In this document: positions 26,329 to 35,654 of the stretch, in pieces
How the letters are laid out: every line of letters begins with the position of its first letter
Position numbering within the stretch: position 1 is the first letter of the stretch
Source of the DNA: an uncultured Hyphomicrobiales bacterium
Lineage (GTDB): Bacteria; Pseudomonadota; Alphaproteobacteria; Rhizobiales; Xanthobacteraceae
Assembly: GCA_903839845.1 (NCBI GenBank)
Contig: CAIMEA010000018.1
Span: forward strand, 1 to 50,255
Reading direction: 5' to 3'
Length of the DNA stretch: 50,255 bases
The notes under the pieces: model-generated
Database searches by the model: none
Told to the model about the DNA's origin: nothing
What the model saw: only the letters and a program-made list of their open reading frames with translations
Made by a program: the position numbers and the translations under genes

Positions 26329-27843
26329 ATGTCAACTGTCGCACAGCCGGCGCCGGGCGCCGCTGGGACAATCGTCAAGCCGGGCAACTGGTTTGCATCG
26401 AACTGGGGCCTGTTGGCCGCCATCGCCGCACTCATCGTCGTCCTGTTGCTGCCGACGCCCGCCGCTCTGCCGGTCGCCGGGCATCGCATGCTCGCCATTC
26501 TCGTCTTCGCCGTCATCGTCTGGATGACCGAGGCGATCGATTACGCCGTATCGGCCATCGTTATTGCTGCGCTGATGGCCTTCCTGCTCGGGCTGGCGCC
26601 GAACGTCGCCAATCCCAAGGTGCTGTTGGGCACCAGCGCCGCGCTCACTTTGGCTTTCAGCGGCTTCACCTCGACCGGTCTTGTTCTGGTCGCCGCGGCG
26701 CTGTTTCTTGCCGCGGCCATGACCCTGACCGGCCTCGACAAGCGCATCGCGCTCAACATTCTGTCGCGCGTCGGCATCGAGACCCGCAATGTCGTTATCG
26801 GTACGATCCTGGTCGGCATCGTGCTGGCCTTCATGGTGCCGTCGACCACCGCGCGCGTTGCCTGTCTGGTGCCGATTACGTTAGGCATGATCGCCGCCTT
26901 CGGTGTCGATCGCAAAAGCGTGTTCGCCAGTATGCTGATGCTGGTGACAGTGCAGACCGCGAGCATCTGGAACGTCGGTATCAAGACCGCCGCCGCGCAG
27001 AACATGATCGCCATCGGCTTCATCGAGAAGGCCTTCAACCAGAGCATCACCTGGCTGGAGTGGCTGATCGCGGCGGCGCCGTTCGGTATCGCCATGTCGG
27101 TCGCGCTTTATTTCGTGATGACGCGCATGATGAAACCGGAGGTTACGCAGGTCCCCGGCGGCGTCGAGGGCATCAAGAAATCGCTCGCCGCGCTCGGGCC
27201 GATCAAGGCCTCCGAGGTGAAACTCCTGGTCATTTCGCTGACCCTGATCGCGTTCTGGGCCACCGAAGGCGTGCTGCACAGCTTCGACACCAGCACCACC
27301 ACCATCACCGCCGTCGCGCTGATGTTCATGCCCGGCATCGGCATCCTGACCTGGAAAGAAGCGCAGCCGCGCATTCCGTGGGGCACCGTCATCCTCTTCG
27401 GCATCGGTATCAGTCTCGGTACCGCGCTGTTGCAAACTAAGGGCGCGACCTGGCTCGCCGATATCGTCGTCGCCGAGTTCGGCCTGAAGAACGCGACCGC
27501 GATGTTCATTCTCGGCACCATGAGCCTGTTCCTGGTGGTGATCCATCTTGGATTTGCCAGCGCCACCGCGCTTGCTTCCGCCATGATTCCGATCGTTATC
27601 GCTGTGCTCAAAGGTGTGGCGACGCCCGGCATCAACGTCATCGGCATGACCATGCTGCTGCAGTTCGTGGTTTCGTTCGGCTTCATCCTGGTGGTGAATG
27701 CGCCGCAGAACATGGTCGCTTACGGCACCGACACGTTTAGCGCCCGCGACTTCGTCCGCACCGGTCTGGTGCTGACTGTGGTTGCGCTCGCTCTGGTGAT
27801 GCTGCTCGGCGCCACCTACTGGCGTTGGCTCGGCTACGTCTAG
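26329..27843 (+). CDS. DASS-family (SLC13-type) dicarboxylate/anion transporter
   Basis: 504 residues from the ATG at 26329 (GGGGGAAAG upstream). It has about 11-12 hydrophobic helices. DASS features are the early AILVFAVIVWMTEAIDYAVS, the first-half motif VPSTTARVACLVPITLG, NVGIKTAAAQNMIAIGF, and a second-half VIHLGFASATALASAMIPI with VNAPQNMVAYGTDTFSARDF near the C-terminus. The family imports or exchanges di- and tricarboxylates (succinate, malate, 2-oxoglutarate, citrate) or sulfate. Only 10 bp separate it from korA, so it is probably co-transcribed with a 2-oxoacid:ferredoxin oxidoreductase, which favours a 2-oxo acid or dicarboxylate substrate. Confidence 0.87.
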   Translation: MSTVAQPAPGAAGTIVKPGNWFASNWGLLAAIAALIVVLLLPTPAALPVAGHRMLAILVFAVIVWMTEAIDYAVSAIVIAALMAFLLGLAPNVANPKVLLGTSAALTLAFSGFTSTGLVLVAAALFLAAAMTLTGLDKRIALNILSRVGIETRNVVIGTILVGIVLAFMVPSTTARVACLVPITLGMIAAFGVDRKSVFASMLMLVTVQTASIWNVGIKTAAAQNMIAIGFIEKAFNQSITWLEWLIAAAPFGIAMSVALYFVMTRMMKPEVTQVPGGVEGIKKSLAALGPIKASEVKLLVISLTLIAFWATEGVLHSFDTSTTTITAVALMFMPGIGILTWKEAQPRIPWGTVILFGIGISLGTALLQTKGATWLADIVVAEFGLKNATAMFILGTMSLFLVVIHLGFASATALASAMIPIVIAVLKGVATPGINVIGMTMLLQFVVSFGFILVVNAPQNMVAYGTDTFSARDFVRTGLVLTVVALALVMLLGATYWRWLGYV

Positions 27844-27853
27844 GCCGGGAAAC

Positions 27854-29572
27854 GTGGCCCGCACCTCTATCGCCGTTGTATTCGCGGGAAGCGGCGGCTC
27901 TGGCGCGATGACCGCCGGAGCCGTCTTCCTGCGCGCCGCGGCGCATGCCGGCTACTACGGCATGATGACGCAATTGTTCGGCGCGCAAGTGCGTGGCGGC
28001 GAATCGGCCTCGCTGGTCCAGGTGTCGACCACGCCGATCGAAACCCAGCCGGATTGCTACGATCTGTTCGTGGCGCTGGATTGGGACAAGGTGGAGCAAT
28101 TCGCCGCCGAGATCCCGCTCGACGGCAATAGCATCATCCTGGCCGACCCGGCGGAAGGGCCGGTGCCGGCCGGCATCGCCAAATCGAAGGGCTGTGTCAT
28201 TGCGCTGGCAATGAACGATCCGAACGACAACAAGCTCGCCCGCGCGTTGCGCGGCAAGCGCGTCAATATGTTCGCCGCCGGCGCAGTCTGCGCGCTGACC
28301 GGCATCGGCGGCGACGACGTGAAAGCCGCCATCGATAATATCTTCGAGGGCAAGGGCGCCGACCTGATCGCCGCCAATGCGGCGGGCGCGACGCTCGGTG
28401 CACAGGCGGCTCCCGCGCTGGCGCTCGATCTGCGGCTCGATCCGCCACAAAAGGCGGCGCGCTGGCTGATCAACGGCAACCAGGCGGTCGCGTTCGGCGC
28501 GCTGCGTGGCGGCGTGCGCTTCGTCGGCTGCTACCCGATCACACCGGCCACCGATCTGGTCGAATGGCTGGCGCCGCATCTCATCAAGCTCGGCGGCCGA
28601 TTGGTGCTGGGCGAGGATGAACTGGCCTCGGTCAACATGACGCTGGGCGCATCCTATGGCGGCACGCCGGCGATGACGGTCACGTCGGGTCCCGGCTTCT
28701 CGTTGATGATCGAGACATTAGGCTTGGCGGTCGCCGCCGAGATTCCCTTCGTGCTGGTCGATGTCATGCGCGCCGGTCCCTCGACCGGCATCGCCTCGAA
28801 GACCGAGCAGAGCGACATCAATCTCGCGGTTTATGGCGGCCACGGCGACGCGCCACGGATCGTCTTGGCGCCGGTCTCGGTCGCCGACTGCGTCAACACC
28901 GGCGAATACGCCGTCTATGTCGCCGAGTCATTGCAGACGCCGGTCATCGTCCTGTCCGATCAGGCGCTCGGCCAGGCGACCACGGTGATCGATCCATCGT
29001 CCGACCGGCCGGCGCCGCTCAAGCGCCGCGTCAATGGCATCGCACCCGGCAAACCGTTCAAGCGTTACGCGACGGGTGGCGAGCCGGTAACGCCGATGCC
29101 TTTGCCTGGCACCCCGCATCTCGAATGGGTGGCGGAGGGGCTCACCCATAATGAAGCGGGATTGCCTGCCAGTGGCGCCGCCATGCATGTCGCGCAAATC
29201 GAGAAGCGCGCGAAAAAGATTCGCCAGTTCGAACCGGGCGAGCATTGGGGCGAAGTCTGGGGCGAGGGCGATGTGGCCATCATCGCCATCGGCTCGACCA
29301 TCGGACCGGCGCGCGAAGCGGCGGCGCGGCTTGCGGCGAGCGGCCAAAAGGTCCGCGTCATCGCCCTGCGCGTGCTGTCGCCGCTGCCGCTCGCGGCGCT
29401 GGCGCGTGCGCTTGCGGGCGTGCGCCGCATTGTCGTCATCGAACAGAACCACGGCGCGCAGCTCTATCATTATTTGCTCGGCCACAAGGCGATCCCGCCC
29501 GGCGCCGAGAGCGTCGCGCGGCCCGGTCCGGCGCCCTTCCGCCCATCGGAGATCGCCAGTTATGTGGTGTGA
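27854..29572 (+). CDS. korA: 2-oxoacid:ferredoxin oxidoreductase, alpha subunit with fused gamma domain
   Basis: 572 residues from a GTG 10 bp after the transporter stop. The N-terminal about 190 residues are the gamma domain (VVFAGSGGSGAMTAGAVFLR, then GAQVRGGESASLVQVS). The alpha/pyrimidine-binding domain begins near 205 with GNQAVAFGALRGGVRFVGCY and PITPATDLVEWL, followed by MTVTSGPGFSLMIETLGLA. This gamma-alpha fusion is typical of two-subunit KorAB enzymes, which oxidise 2-oxoglutarate (or a related 2-oxo acid) to the acyl-CoA while reducing ferredoxin. It contains no Fe-S motifs of its own. Substrate specificity is assigned from subunit layout and is not certain. Confidence 0.87.
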   Translation: MARTSIAVVFAGSGGSGAMTAGAVFLRAAAHAGYYGMMTQLFGAQVRGGESASLVQVSTTPIETQPDCYDLFVALDWDKVEQFAAEIPLDGNSIILADPAEGPVPAGIAKSKGCVIALAMNDPNDNKLARALRGKRVNMFAAGAVCALTGIGGDDVKAAIDNIFEGKGADLIAANAAGATLGAQAAPALALDLRLDPPQKAARWLINGNQAVAFGALRGGVRFVGCYPITPATDLVEWLAPHLIKLGGRLVLGEDELASVNMTLGASYGGTPAMTVTSGPGFSLMIETLGLAVAAEIPFVLVDVMRAGPSTGIASKTEQSDINLAVYGGHGDAPRIVLAPVSVADCVNTGEYAVYVAESLQTPVIVLSDQALGQATTVIDPSSDRPAPLKRRVNGIAPGKPFKRYATGGEPVTPMPLPGTPHLEWVAEGLTHNEAGLPASGAAMHVAQIEKRAKKIRQFEPGEHWGEVWGEGDVAIIAIGSTIGPAREAAARLAASGQKVRVIALRVLSPLPLAALARALAGVRRIVVIEQNHGAQLYHYLLGHKAIPPGAESVARPGPAPFRPSEIASYVV

Positions 29573-29584
29573 CGGAGAAATATC

Positions 29585-30442
29585 ATGACCGATACCGTCG
29601 TCGCCGCGACCGAGCAGCCGCATTGCGTTTTTGACGCCAAGGATTTCTCCTCCGGCGCGCATCCGGTCTGGTGTCCCGGCTGCGGCGATTACGGCGTGCT
29701 GGCCTCGCTCGAACGCGCGCTCGCCAAGCAGGGCCGGCCGCCGCATGAGGTCGTGCTGGTGTCCGGCATCGGCTGCTCGTCGCGGCTGCCCGGCTACATG
29801 AGTACGTATGGATTTCACGGCGTGCATGGCCGCGCGCTGCCGGTCGCCACCGGGCTGAAACTGACGCGGCCCGATCTCGAGGTCATCGCCGTCGGCGGCG
29901 ATGGCGATGGCTATTCGATCGGCGGCAATCACTTCATCCACGCCTGCCGGCGCAATGTCGACATGCTCTATCTGGTGATGGACAACCGCGTTTACGGCAT
30001 GACCAAGGGCCAGCCGTCGCCGACCACGGAAGCCGATTGGGATTCGGACATCGCACCAGGCGGCATCGGCCTGCGGCCGTTCAATCCACTGGCGGTCGCG
30101 GTTGCCTCCGGCGCCAATTACGTCGCGCGCGGATTTTCCGGCGATCCGAACGGTCTCGCCGATCTGATCGTCGATGCCATTCGTTGGCCGGGCTTTGCCT
30201 TCATCGAGGTCCTGAGCCCCTGCGTCACTTTCCGCCCCGAGCAGCGCGAATGGAAAAAGATGGTGCGGCCGTCGGCGATTTCCATCGAACGGGACAGGGC
30301 TGCCGCCACCGCCCTGGTGCTGGCTGACGACGGCTTCAGCATGGGCGTTCTTTACCGCGGCGATCGCGCCTCGGTCGCGCCGGCGTTGAAACCGGAAATC
30401 ACCGTCGCCGACGTCGAGCGCGAATTTATGGTCGCCGTCTGA
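29585..30442 (+). CDS. korB: 2-oxoacid:ferredoxin oxidoreductase, beta (ThDP-binding) subunit
   Basis: 285 residues, 12 bp after korA. VWCPGCGDYGVLASLERAL carries the first Cys pair of the 4Fe-4S cluster; a further Cys is in VSGIGCSSRLPGY. The ThDP/Mg motif is VGGDGDGYSIGGNH through MDNRVYGMTKGQPSPTT. It binds ThDP and passes electrons to ferredoxin; no ferredoxin gene lies beside it. Such enzymes are often oxygen-sensitive, which fits the FixK box in front of the operon. A further FixK box lies 21 bp after its stop codon and belongs to the next gene. Confidence 0.9.
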   Translation: MTDTVVAATEQPHCVFDAKDFSSGAHPVWCPGCGDYGVLASLERALAKQGRPPHEVVLVSGIGCSSRLPGYMSTYGFHGVHGRALPVATGLKLTRPDLEVIAVGGDGDGYSIGGNHFIHACRRNVDMLYLVMDNRVYGMTKGQPSPTTEADWDSDIAPGGIGLRPFNPLAVAVASGANYVARGFSGDPNGLADLIVDAIRWPGFAFIEVLSPCVTFRPEQREWKKMVRPSAISIERDRAAATALVLADDGFSMGVLYRGDRASVAPALKPEITVADVEREFMVAV

Positions 30443-30462
30443 GCGGCGAAATCAACGCGGCG

Positions 30463-30476
30463 TTGATATGCGTCAA
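30463..30476 (+). promoter_or_regulatory. FixK/FNR box upstream of the LTXXQ-motif gene
   Basis: TTGATATGCGTCAA is a perfect TTGA-N6-TCAA box between korB and the LTXXQ gene, ending 68 bp before the latter's ATG. Confidence 0.78.
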
Positions 30477-30544
30477 TCGCGCCAACGGGCGCGGGTCGTA
30501 TTCTCACTTTGGAATATCTTAACCCCTTTAGCCGGAGAACCGCC

Positions 30545-31072
30545 ATGAAAGCGTTTGCCCTTGCCGCTGCTTCGCTTGCTCTTGCCGGCCTGATTGCCGT
30601 CGCCCCCGCCGCTGCGCAACCGGGTCCGGGTTATGGACCGGGCGGTGGCCCGCGTGGCGGTCCCGGTTGGGGGCCCGGCATGATGATGGGGCCCGGCATG
30701 ATGGGTGGCGGCTTTGGCGGCGGGGCTGGCCTGTGCGATCCGCGCGCCGCCGGAATGGCCGAATGGCGTATGGAGCGAATCGAGCGGCTGATCAAGCCGA
30801 CCGACGCGCAGCGCACCGCGCTTGACGCCTTGCGCGCCGCCTCGACCAAGGCGGCGGAAACCGTGTCCGCCGCCTGCCCCAAGGAATTTCCGGCCGGCGC
30901 GTCGGCGCGCATGGAGGCGATGGAAAAGCGCATGGAGAGCATGCTGGCGGCGATCAAGACCGTGCGTCCGGCCTTCGATGCCTTTTACGCCACGCTCACC
31001 GACGACCAGAAGAAGAAGCTTGATGGCGGCGGGCCGCGCGGCTGGGGCTGGCACGGCTGGCGCAATCGCTGA
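30545..31072 (+). CDS. Periplasmic LTXXQ-motif (Spy/CpxP-like) protein with Met/Gly/Pro-rich segment
   Basis: 175 residues from the ATG at 30545, preceded by GGAGAA. MKAFALAAASLALAGLIAVA ends in APAAAQ, a signal peptide. Residues about 25-65 are rich in Gly, Pro and Met (for example GPGMMMGPGMMGGGFGGGAG). The helical part has two LTXXQ-like motifs, LIKPTDAQRTALDAL and TLTDDQKKKLD. Relatives act as periplasmic chaperones or metal sensors (Spy, CpxP, ZraP). The Met-rich stretch and the FixK box close to a copper oxidase cluster suggest a role in copper or envelope stress under low oxygen; this is inference. Confidence 0.82.
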   Translation: MKAFALAAASLALAGLIAVAPAAAQPGPGYGPGGGPRGGPGWGPGMMMGPGMMGGGFGGGAGLCDPRAAGMAEWRMERIERLIKPTDAQRTALDALRAASTKAAETVSAACPKEFPAGASARMEAMEKRMESMLAAIKTVRPAFDAFYATLTDDQKKKLDGGGPRGWGWHGWRNR

Positions 31073-31092
31073 TCGGCGGTCGATCAAATAAA

Positions 31093-31120
31093 AAAGCCCC
31101 GGCAGCGATGCCGGGGCTTT
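31093..31120. terminator. Bidirectional terminator between LTXXQ gene and ompW
   Basis: AAAGCCCCGGCA (31093-31104) and TGCCGGGGCTTT (31109-31120) form a 12-bp perfect stem with a GCGA loop and A/T tracts on both sides, between convergent genes. Confidence 0.9.
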
Positions 31121-31141
31121 CGTTTGTCTGACTGGCGATAA

Positions 31142-31849
31142 CTAGAACTTGTAGGTGATGCCGGTGCCGATCAGCCACGGATCGAGGTTCACCTTGCCGG
31201 TCAACGCGCCGGCCGTGCTGTTGCCGTCCCAATCCGGACGCAGCCAGAGCTTCTTGACGTCGACGTTGAAGCCCCAGTGCTTGTCGATCATGTAGTCGAA
31301 GCCGATCTGCGCCGCCGGGGCGAAAGAGTTGTGCAGGTGGCTGTTGGTGACGGTCACCAGGCCGTTGCTCACGTTGCCGGCGGTCTGGCTGAAGAACACC
31401 GTGTAGTTCACGCCGGCGCCGATATAGGGCTTGAACGCGCCGAAATCGGTAAAGTGATACTGGAACGTCAAGGTCGGCGGCAGCAGCCAGGCCTTGCCGA
31501 CATCGAGATTGTTGGTCGCCGCGGCGCCGGTGCCGGTCACGTGATGCTTGGTGACGCCGAGGATGAGTTCGGCCGCGAAGTTCTTGGTAAAGAAGTAGGT
31601 GATGTCGAGTTCGGGCACGACAGTGTCGGTCGTCGCGAGGCCCGATCCGACCACCTGATCGACATTACCCGAGTTGCGGGTAACCACGCCGAGCGCGCGG
31701 AAGCGGACCATCCACGGATCGAAGGAATCCGCCATCGGCGCCGCTTTGAAGACCGGCTTTGCCGCGACATCGGCGGCCAGCGTCGGGCTTGCGAAGCCCG
31801 TCAAGATTGTCGCCGCCACGAGTGCCGGCAGTACTGCACGTGAATTCAT
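31142..31849 (-). CDS. ompW: OmpW-family outer-membrane protein
   Basis: 235 residues. The signal peptide runs to about residue 25 (LVAATILTGFASPTLAADVA). The mature protein shows alternating beta strands ending in the aromatic GTGITYKF expected of outer-membrane barrels. OmpW features include VPELDITYFFTKNFAAELIL, LPPTLTFQYHF and FKPYIGAGVNYTVFF. OmpW forms a small eight-stranded channel for hydrophobic compounds, and in E. coli it is FNR-controlled. Here a perfect FixK box lies 86 bp upstream, in the divergent gap shared with fixN. Confidence 0.92.
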   Translation of the reverse strand: MNSRAVLPALVAATILTGFASPTLAADVAAKPVFKAAPMADSFDPWMVRFRALGVVTRNSGNVDQVVGSGLATTDTVVPELDITYFFTKNFAAELILGVTKHHVTGTGAAATNNLDVGKAWLLPPTLTFQYHFTDFGAFKPYIGAGVNYTVFFSQTAGNVSNGLVTVTNSHLHNSFAPAAQIGFDYMIDKHWGFNVDVKKLWLRPDWDGNSTAGALTGKVNLDPWLIGTGITYKF

Positions 31850-31935
31850 TGGTGACCCCTGTTACCCCAGTAGTAAGCGGCGCACGAAATTGGCGCCTTG
31901 GTCCCGCCATCAATAAGCGATGCCAGGCCGCAAAT

Positions 31936-31949
31936 TTGACTTACATCAA
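31936..31949 (-). promoter_or_regulatory. FixK/FNR box upstream of ompW
   Basis: TTGACTTACATCAA, perfect TTGA-N6-TCAA, 86 bp before the ompW ATG on the minus strand. Confidence 0.78.
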
Positions 31950-32058
31950 ACCGCGGAACTTCGCCGCGCATGGCCCCGCTGCATAAGCGCAGGCGATACC
32001 GCAAACGCGGGCGGTATTGGCAAAATCGCCCGGAAAAAGGTTGGGGCCGGCGGATTGA

Positions 32059-32072
32059 TTGACCTGGATCAA
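32059..32072 (+). promoter_or_regulatory. FixK/FNR box upstream of fixNOQP
   Basis: TTGACCTGGATCAA, perfect box, ending 80 bp before the fixN ATG. FixK activation of fixNOQP through such a box is established in rhizobia. Confidence 0.9.
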
Positions 32073-32152
32073 GAATGGCCCGCCGAACTCGTTGGATATT
32101 CCGCGCCAAGGCCCCCCAATTCCCCGGCCAGCCATAAAACGGAACCACTCTC

Positions 32153-33802
32153 ATGGCGAACGCGCTTGCTCCACAAAAACAGATGACTTTCGGCGAAGGC
32201 GGTCTGGTTTTGACCTTCATCGCGCTGGCGGCGCTTTGCATCGTCATCGCCGCCAAGGCCTACACGCCGGAATACGCATTTCATGCCTATCTGTTCACCG
32301 CGGCCAGCATCGCCGCCGTGTTTGCCATCATCAATCGCTACTATGATCGGCCGGCCGAACGCGCGCCGCTGACCATTGATGGCAAGCCCAACTACAATAT
32401 GGGACCGGTCAAGTTCGCGACCGTCGCCGCGATGTTCTGGGGCATTGCCGGCTTTACCGTCGGTCTCATCATCGCCCTGCAGTTGGCCTTCCCGGCGCTC
32501 AACTTCGATCTGCAGTGGATCAGTTTCGGCCGTCTGCGGCCGCTGCACACCTCGGCGGTGATCTTCGCCTTCGGCGGCAACGTGTTGCTTGCCACATCGT
32601 TCTATGTCGTGCAGCGCACGTCGCGCGCGCGGCTGGCCGGCGATCTGGCGCCCTGGTTCGTCATTCTCGGCTACAACTTCTTCATCCTGATCGCCGGCAC
32701 CGGCTATCTGCTCGGCATCACGCAAGGCAAGGAATATGCCGAGCCGGAATGGTATTCGGATCTCTGGCTGACGGTCGTGTGGGTCACTTACCTGCTGGTG
32801 TTCCTGGCGACGCTTTGGCGCCGCACCGAGCCGCACATCTATGTCGCCAACTGGTTCTATCTCGCCTTCATCGTCACCATCGCCGTCCTGCATCTCGGCA
32901 ATAATGCGACGGTGCCGGTATCGATCTTCTCGTCGAAGTCCTACATCGTCTGGTCCGGCGTGCAGGATGCCATGGTGCAATGGTGGTACGGCCATAACGC
33001 GGTCGGCTTCTTCCTCACCGCCGGCTTCCTCGCCATTATGTATTACTTCATCCCGAAGCGTGCCGAGCGCCCGGTCTATTCCTACCGTTTGTCGATCATC
33101 CACTTCTGGGCGCTGATCTTTCTGTACATCTGGGCCGGTCCGCATCATCTGCACTACACGGCGCTGCCGGACTGGGCGCAGACGCTCGGCATGACCTTCT
33201 CGATCATGCTGTGGATGCCCTCATGGGGCGGCATGATCAACGGCATCATGACGCTGTCGGGCGCCTGGGACAAATTGCGCACCGATCCGGTGCTGCGCCT
33301 GATGGTGGTGTCGGTCGCCTTCTACGGCATGTCGACCTTCGAGGGTCCGATGATGTCGATCAAGATCGTCAATTCGCTCAGTCACTACACTGACTGGACC
33401 ATCGGCCACGTTCACTCCGGCGCGCTCGGCTGGGTCGCCTACATCTCGTTCGGCGCGATCTATTGCTTGGTGCCGTGGCTGTGGAACCGGCCGCTGTACT
33501 CTCTCAAGCTGGTCAACTGGCACTTCTGGGTCTCGACCGTCGGCATCGTTTTGTACATCACTGCGATGTGGGTGTCGGGAATTCTGCAAGGCCTGATGTG
33601 GCGCGCTTACACCTCGCTCGGCTTCCTCGAATATTCCTTCGTCGAAACGGTCGAGGCCATGCATCCCTTCTATGTCATTCGCGCACTCGGCGGATTCCTG
33701 TTCCTCTGCGGCGCGCTGATCATGGTCTGGAACCTCTGGAAAACTGTGAACTCGGCCGAGAAGGCCGAGACCGCCGGCCTCGCGCTGGCGCCCGCGGAAT
33801 AG
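32153..33802 (+). CDS. fixN: cbb3-type cytochrome c oxidase subunit I (FixN/CcoN)
   Basis: 549 residues, full-length CcoN, with about 12 membrane helices. Metal ligands and channel residues are recognisable in [18 protein letters not shown] (low-spin haem His), [19 protein letters not shown] (Cu ligand and cross-linked Tyr region), [17 protein letters not shown] (Cu ligand His pair) and [14 protein letters not shown] (haem His ligands). It is the catalytic subunit of the high-affinity oxidase, reducing oxygen at low concentration and pumping protons. First gene of fixNOQP, 12 bp before fixO. Confidence 0.97.
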   Translation: MANALAPQKQMTFGEGGLVLTFIALAALCIVIAAKAYTPEYAFHAYLFTAASIAAVFAIINRYYDRPAERAPLTIDGKPNYNMGPVKFATVAAMFWGIAGFTVGLIIALQLAFPALNFDLQWISFGRLRPLHTSAVIFAFGGNVLLATSFYVVQRTSRARLAGDLAPWFVILGYNFFILIAGTGYLLGITQGKEYAEPEWYSDLWLTVVWVTYLLVFLATLWRRTEPHIYVANWFYLAFIVTIAVLHLGNNATVPVSIFSSKSYIVWSGVQDAMVQWWYGHNAVGFFLTAGFLAIMYYFIPKRAERPVYSYRLSIIHFWALIFLYIWAGPHHLHYTALPDWAQTLGMTFSIMLWMPSWGGMINGIMTLSGAWDKLRTDPVLRLMVVSVAFYGMSTFEGPMMSIKIVNSLSHYTDWTIGHVHSGALGWVAYISFGAIYCLVPWLWNRPLYSLKLVNWHFWVSTVGIVLYITAMWVSGILQGLMWRAYTSLGFLEYSFVETVEAMHPFYVIRALGGFLFLCGALIMVWNLWKTVNSAEKAETAGLALAPAE

Positions 33803-33814
33803 GCGAGAACAACA

Positions 33815-34549
33815 ATGTCACTCTGGCAAAAACACGCGATCTTTGAGAAGAACTCGATCGTCCTGGTGATCGGCATTCTGGTAGTCATCGCCATCGGCGG
33901 CCTGGTCGAAATCGCGCCGCTGTTCTACCTGAAGAACACGATCGAAAAGGTTGACGGCGTGCGGCCCTATACGCCGCTCGAACTGGCCGGCCGCAACATC
34001 TATGTCCGCGAAGGCTGCTATCTCTGCCACTCACAGATGATACGGCCCCTGCGCGACGAGGTCGAGCGCTACGGCCATTACTCGCTCGCCGCCGAGAGCA
34101 TGTACGACCACCCGTTCCAGTGGGGCTCGAAGCGCACCGGTCCGGATCTCGCTCGCGTCGGCGGCAAATATTCGGACGATTGGCATCGCGACCATCTCCG
34201 CGATCCGCGCTCGGTGGTGCCGGGTTCGGTTATGCCGACCTATGGCTTCCTGTTCAAGACCGATCTCGACTTCCAGCACGTCGCCGAGGATCTGAAAGTG
34301 CTGCGGCTCGAAGGCGTGCCTTACAGCCAGGAGATGATCGACAACGCCGCCAAGGACGTCGCCACGCAGGCATCCGCCGACAGCCCCGACGCCGCCGATC
34401 TGGCCAAGCGCTATCCGAAGGTGCAGGCCCGCGAATTCGCCGGAAATAGCGGACGTGTCTCCGAAGCCGACGCGCTGATCGCCTATCTGCAGATGATGGG
34501 CACGCAGGTCGACTTCAGTATTTATGACGACAAAGCCAACATACGGTGA
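33815..34549 (+). CDS. fixO: cbb3 oxidase monohaem subunit II (FixO/CcoO)
   Basis: 244 residues. An N-terminal membrane helix ([20 protein letters not shown], about 11-30) anchors a periplasmic cytochrome c domain with one haem site, CYLCH at residues 68-72. [20 protein letters not shown] and the later [11 protein letters not shown] (probable axial Met) are CcoO signatures. It passes electrons from FixP towards the haem b centre of FixN. It is followed after 5 bp by fixQ. Confidence 0.97.
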   Translation: MSLWQKHAIFEKNSIVLVIGILVVIAIGGLVEIAPLFYLKNTIEKVDGVRPYTPLELAGRNIYVREGCYLCHSQMIRPLRDEVERYGHYSLAAESMYDHPFQWGSKRTGPDLARVGGKYSDDWHRDHLRDPRSVVPGSVMPTYGFLFKTDLDFQHVAEDLKVLRLEGVPYSQEMIDNAAKDVATQASADSPDAADLAKRYPKVQAREFAGNSGRVSEADALIAYLQMMGTQVDFSIYDDKANIR

Positions 34550-34554
34550 GCGAT

Positions 34555-34710
34555 ATGGATCCAACCTACAAAGCCGTATCCGAGTTCGCCCAGACCTGGG
34601 GTCTCGTTTACTTCACCGTTATTTTCATAACCGTGCTGCTGTACGCGTTGTGGCCGTCGCGCAAGCAGCAATTCGACGAAGCGGCGCGCATTCCGTTGCG
34701 GGAGGACTGA
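34555..34710 (+). CDS. fixQ: cbb3 oxidase small subunit (FixQ/CcoQ)
   Basis: 51 residues, read directly: MDPTYKAVSEFAQTWGLVYF begins it, followed by one membrane helix (about 16-33) and a short charged tail ending IPLRED. Length, single helix, and position between fixO and fixP are those of CcoQ, which stabilises FixP in the complex. The YALWPSRKQQFDEAAR stretch after the helix is the usual CcoQ motif. The stop lies 3 bp before the fixP GTG. Confidence 0.93.
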   Translation: MDPTYKAVSEFAQTWGLVYFTVIFITVLLYALWPSRKQQFDEAARIPLRED

Positions 34711-34713
34711 CCG

Positions 34714-35586
34714 GTGGCAGACGAACATAAAGACATCGACGCGGTCACCGGGACCGCGACCACCGGCCACGATTGGGACGGCATCCGCGAGCTCAACACG
34801 CCGCTGCCGCGCTGGTGGCTGTGGACCTTCTACATTTGTATCCTCTGGGCGATCGGCTACTGGGTGGTCTACCCCGCCTGGCCGCTGCTGAAAGGCTCGA
34901 CCGAGGGCATCACCGCCTGGCACGCGCGCAGCGCGGTGGTCGAGGACATCGCCGCGCTCAACGTATTGCGCGGCCCGATGGTCGAACGACTGACCAAGGC
35001 ATCGCTCAATGACATCGTTAAGGATCCGCAACTACTCGACTTCGCGCGCGCGCAGGGTCGCCCCGCTTTTGCCGATAACTGTGCGCCATGTCATGGAGCC
35101 GGCGGTGGCGGCGCCAAAGGCTATCCGAACCTGAACGACGACGATTGGCTGTGGGGCGGCAAGCTCAGCGACATTGAGAACTCCATTCGCCACGGCGCTC
35201 GCAACGGAGACAAAGAAGATCACGAGGGCAACATGCCGGCGTTTGCCGGCGTGTTGAAGCCGAATGAAATATCGGCGGTCGCTGATTACGCCCGATCGCT
35301 GTCCGGCCTGCCGGCGGAAGAGGGCGTCGATCTGGCGCTCGGCAAGAAGGTTTTCGCCGACAACTGCGCCGTCTGTCACGGTGAAAACGGCAAGGGAAAT
35401 CACGAACTTGGCTCGGCCAATCTCACCGACCAGATCTGGCTCTATGGCTCCGACAAGGCGACCATCGTCCAGGGCATTCAGAACGGCCGTGGCGGCGTCA
35501 TGCCGGCCTGGAATGGTCGTCTGAGTGAACCAATCATCAAAGCGCTAACGGTTTACGTCTACAGCTTTGGCGGCGGCGAAAAGTGA
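34714..35586 (+). CDS. fixP: cbb3 oxidase dihaem subunit III (FixP/CcoP)
   Basis: 290 residues from a GTG. HDWDGIRELNTPLPRWWLWT and WAIGYWVVYPAWPLL are the CcoP N-terminal signature and anchor helix. Two haem sites follow: CAPCH (123-127) and CAVCH (218-222). Met ligands are probable in GNMPAFAGVL and GVMPAWNGRL. It accepts electrons from soluble cytochrome c for FixO and FixN. A strong terminator follows at 35622, separating it from fixGHIS. Confidence 0.97.
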   Translation: MADEHKDIDAVTGTATTGHDWDGIRELNTPLPRWWLWTFYICILWAIGYWVVYPAWPLLKGSTEGITAWHARSAVVEDIAALNVLRGPMVERLTKASLNDIVKDPQLLDFARAQGRPAFADNCAPCHGAGGGGAKGYPNLNDDDWLWGGKLSDIENSIRHGARNGDKEDHEGNMPAFAGVLKPNEISAVADYARSLSGLPAEEGVDLALGKKVFADNCAVCHGENGKGNHELGSANLTDQIWLYGSDKATIVQGIQNGRGGVMPAWNGRLSEPIIKALTVYVYSFGGGEK

Positions 35587-35621
35587 GCCGATACCGGGTT
35601 GTTAACCAGCTGATAAAGCGT

Positions 35622-35654
35622 GAAAATCCCGGCTTGGCGCCGGGATTTTCTTTT
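35622..35654 (+). terminator. Rho-independent terminator after fixNOQP
   Basis: GAAAATCCCGGC (35622-35633) pairs with GCCGGGATTTTC (35639-35650) across a 5-nt loop and is followed by TTTT. The T-run overlaps the start of the degenerate FixK box. Confidence 0.88.

Larger units (their letters stand above)
31850..32152. promoter_or_regulatory. Divergent ompW-fixN control region
   Basis: This 303-bp gap contains two perfect FixK boxes (31936-31949 and 32059-32072), one close to each gene, 109 bp apart. I see no small gene in it. Confidence 0.75.
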
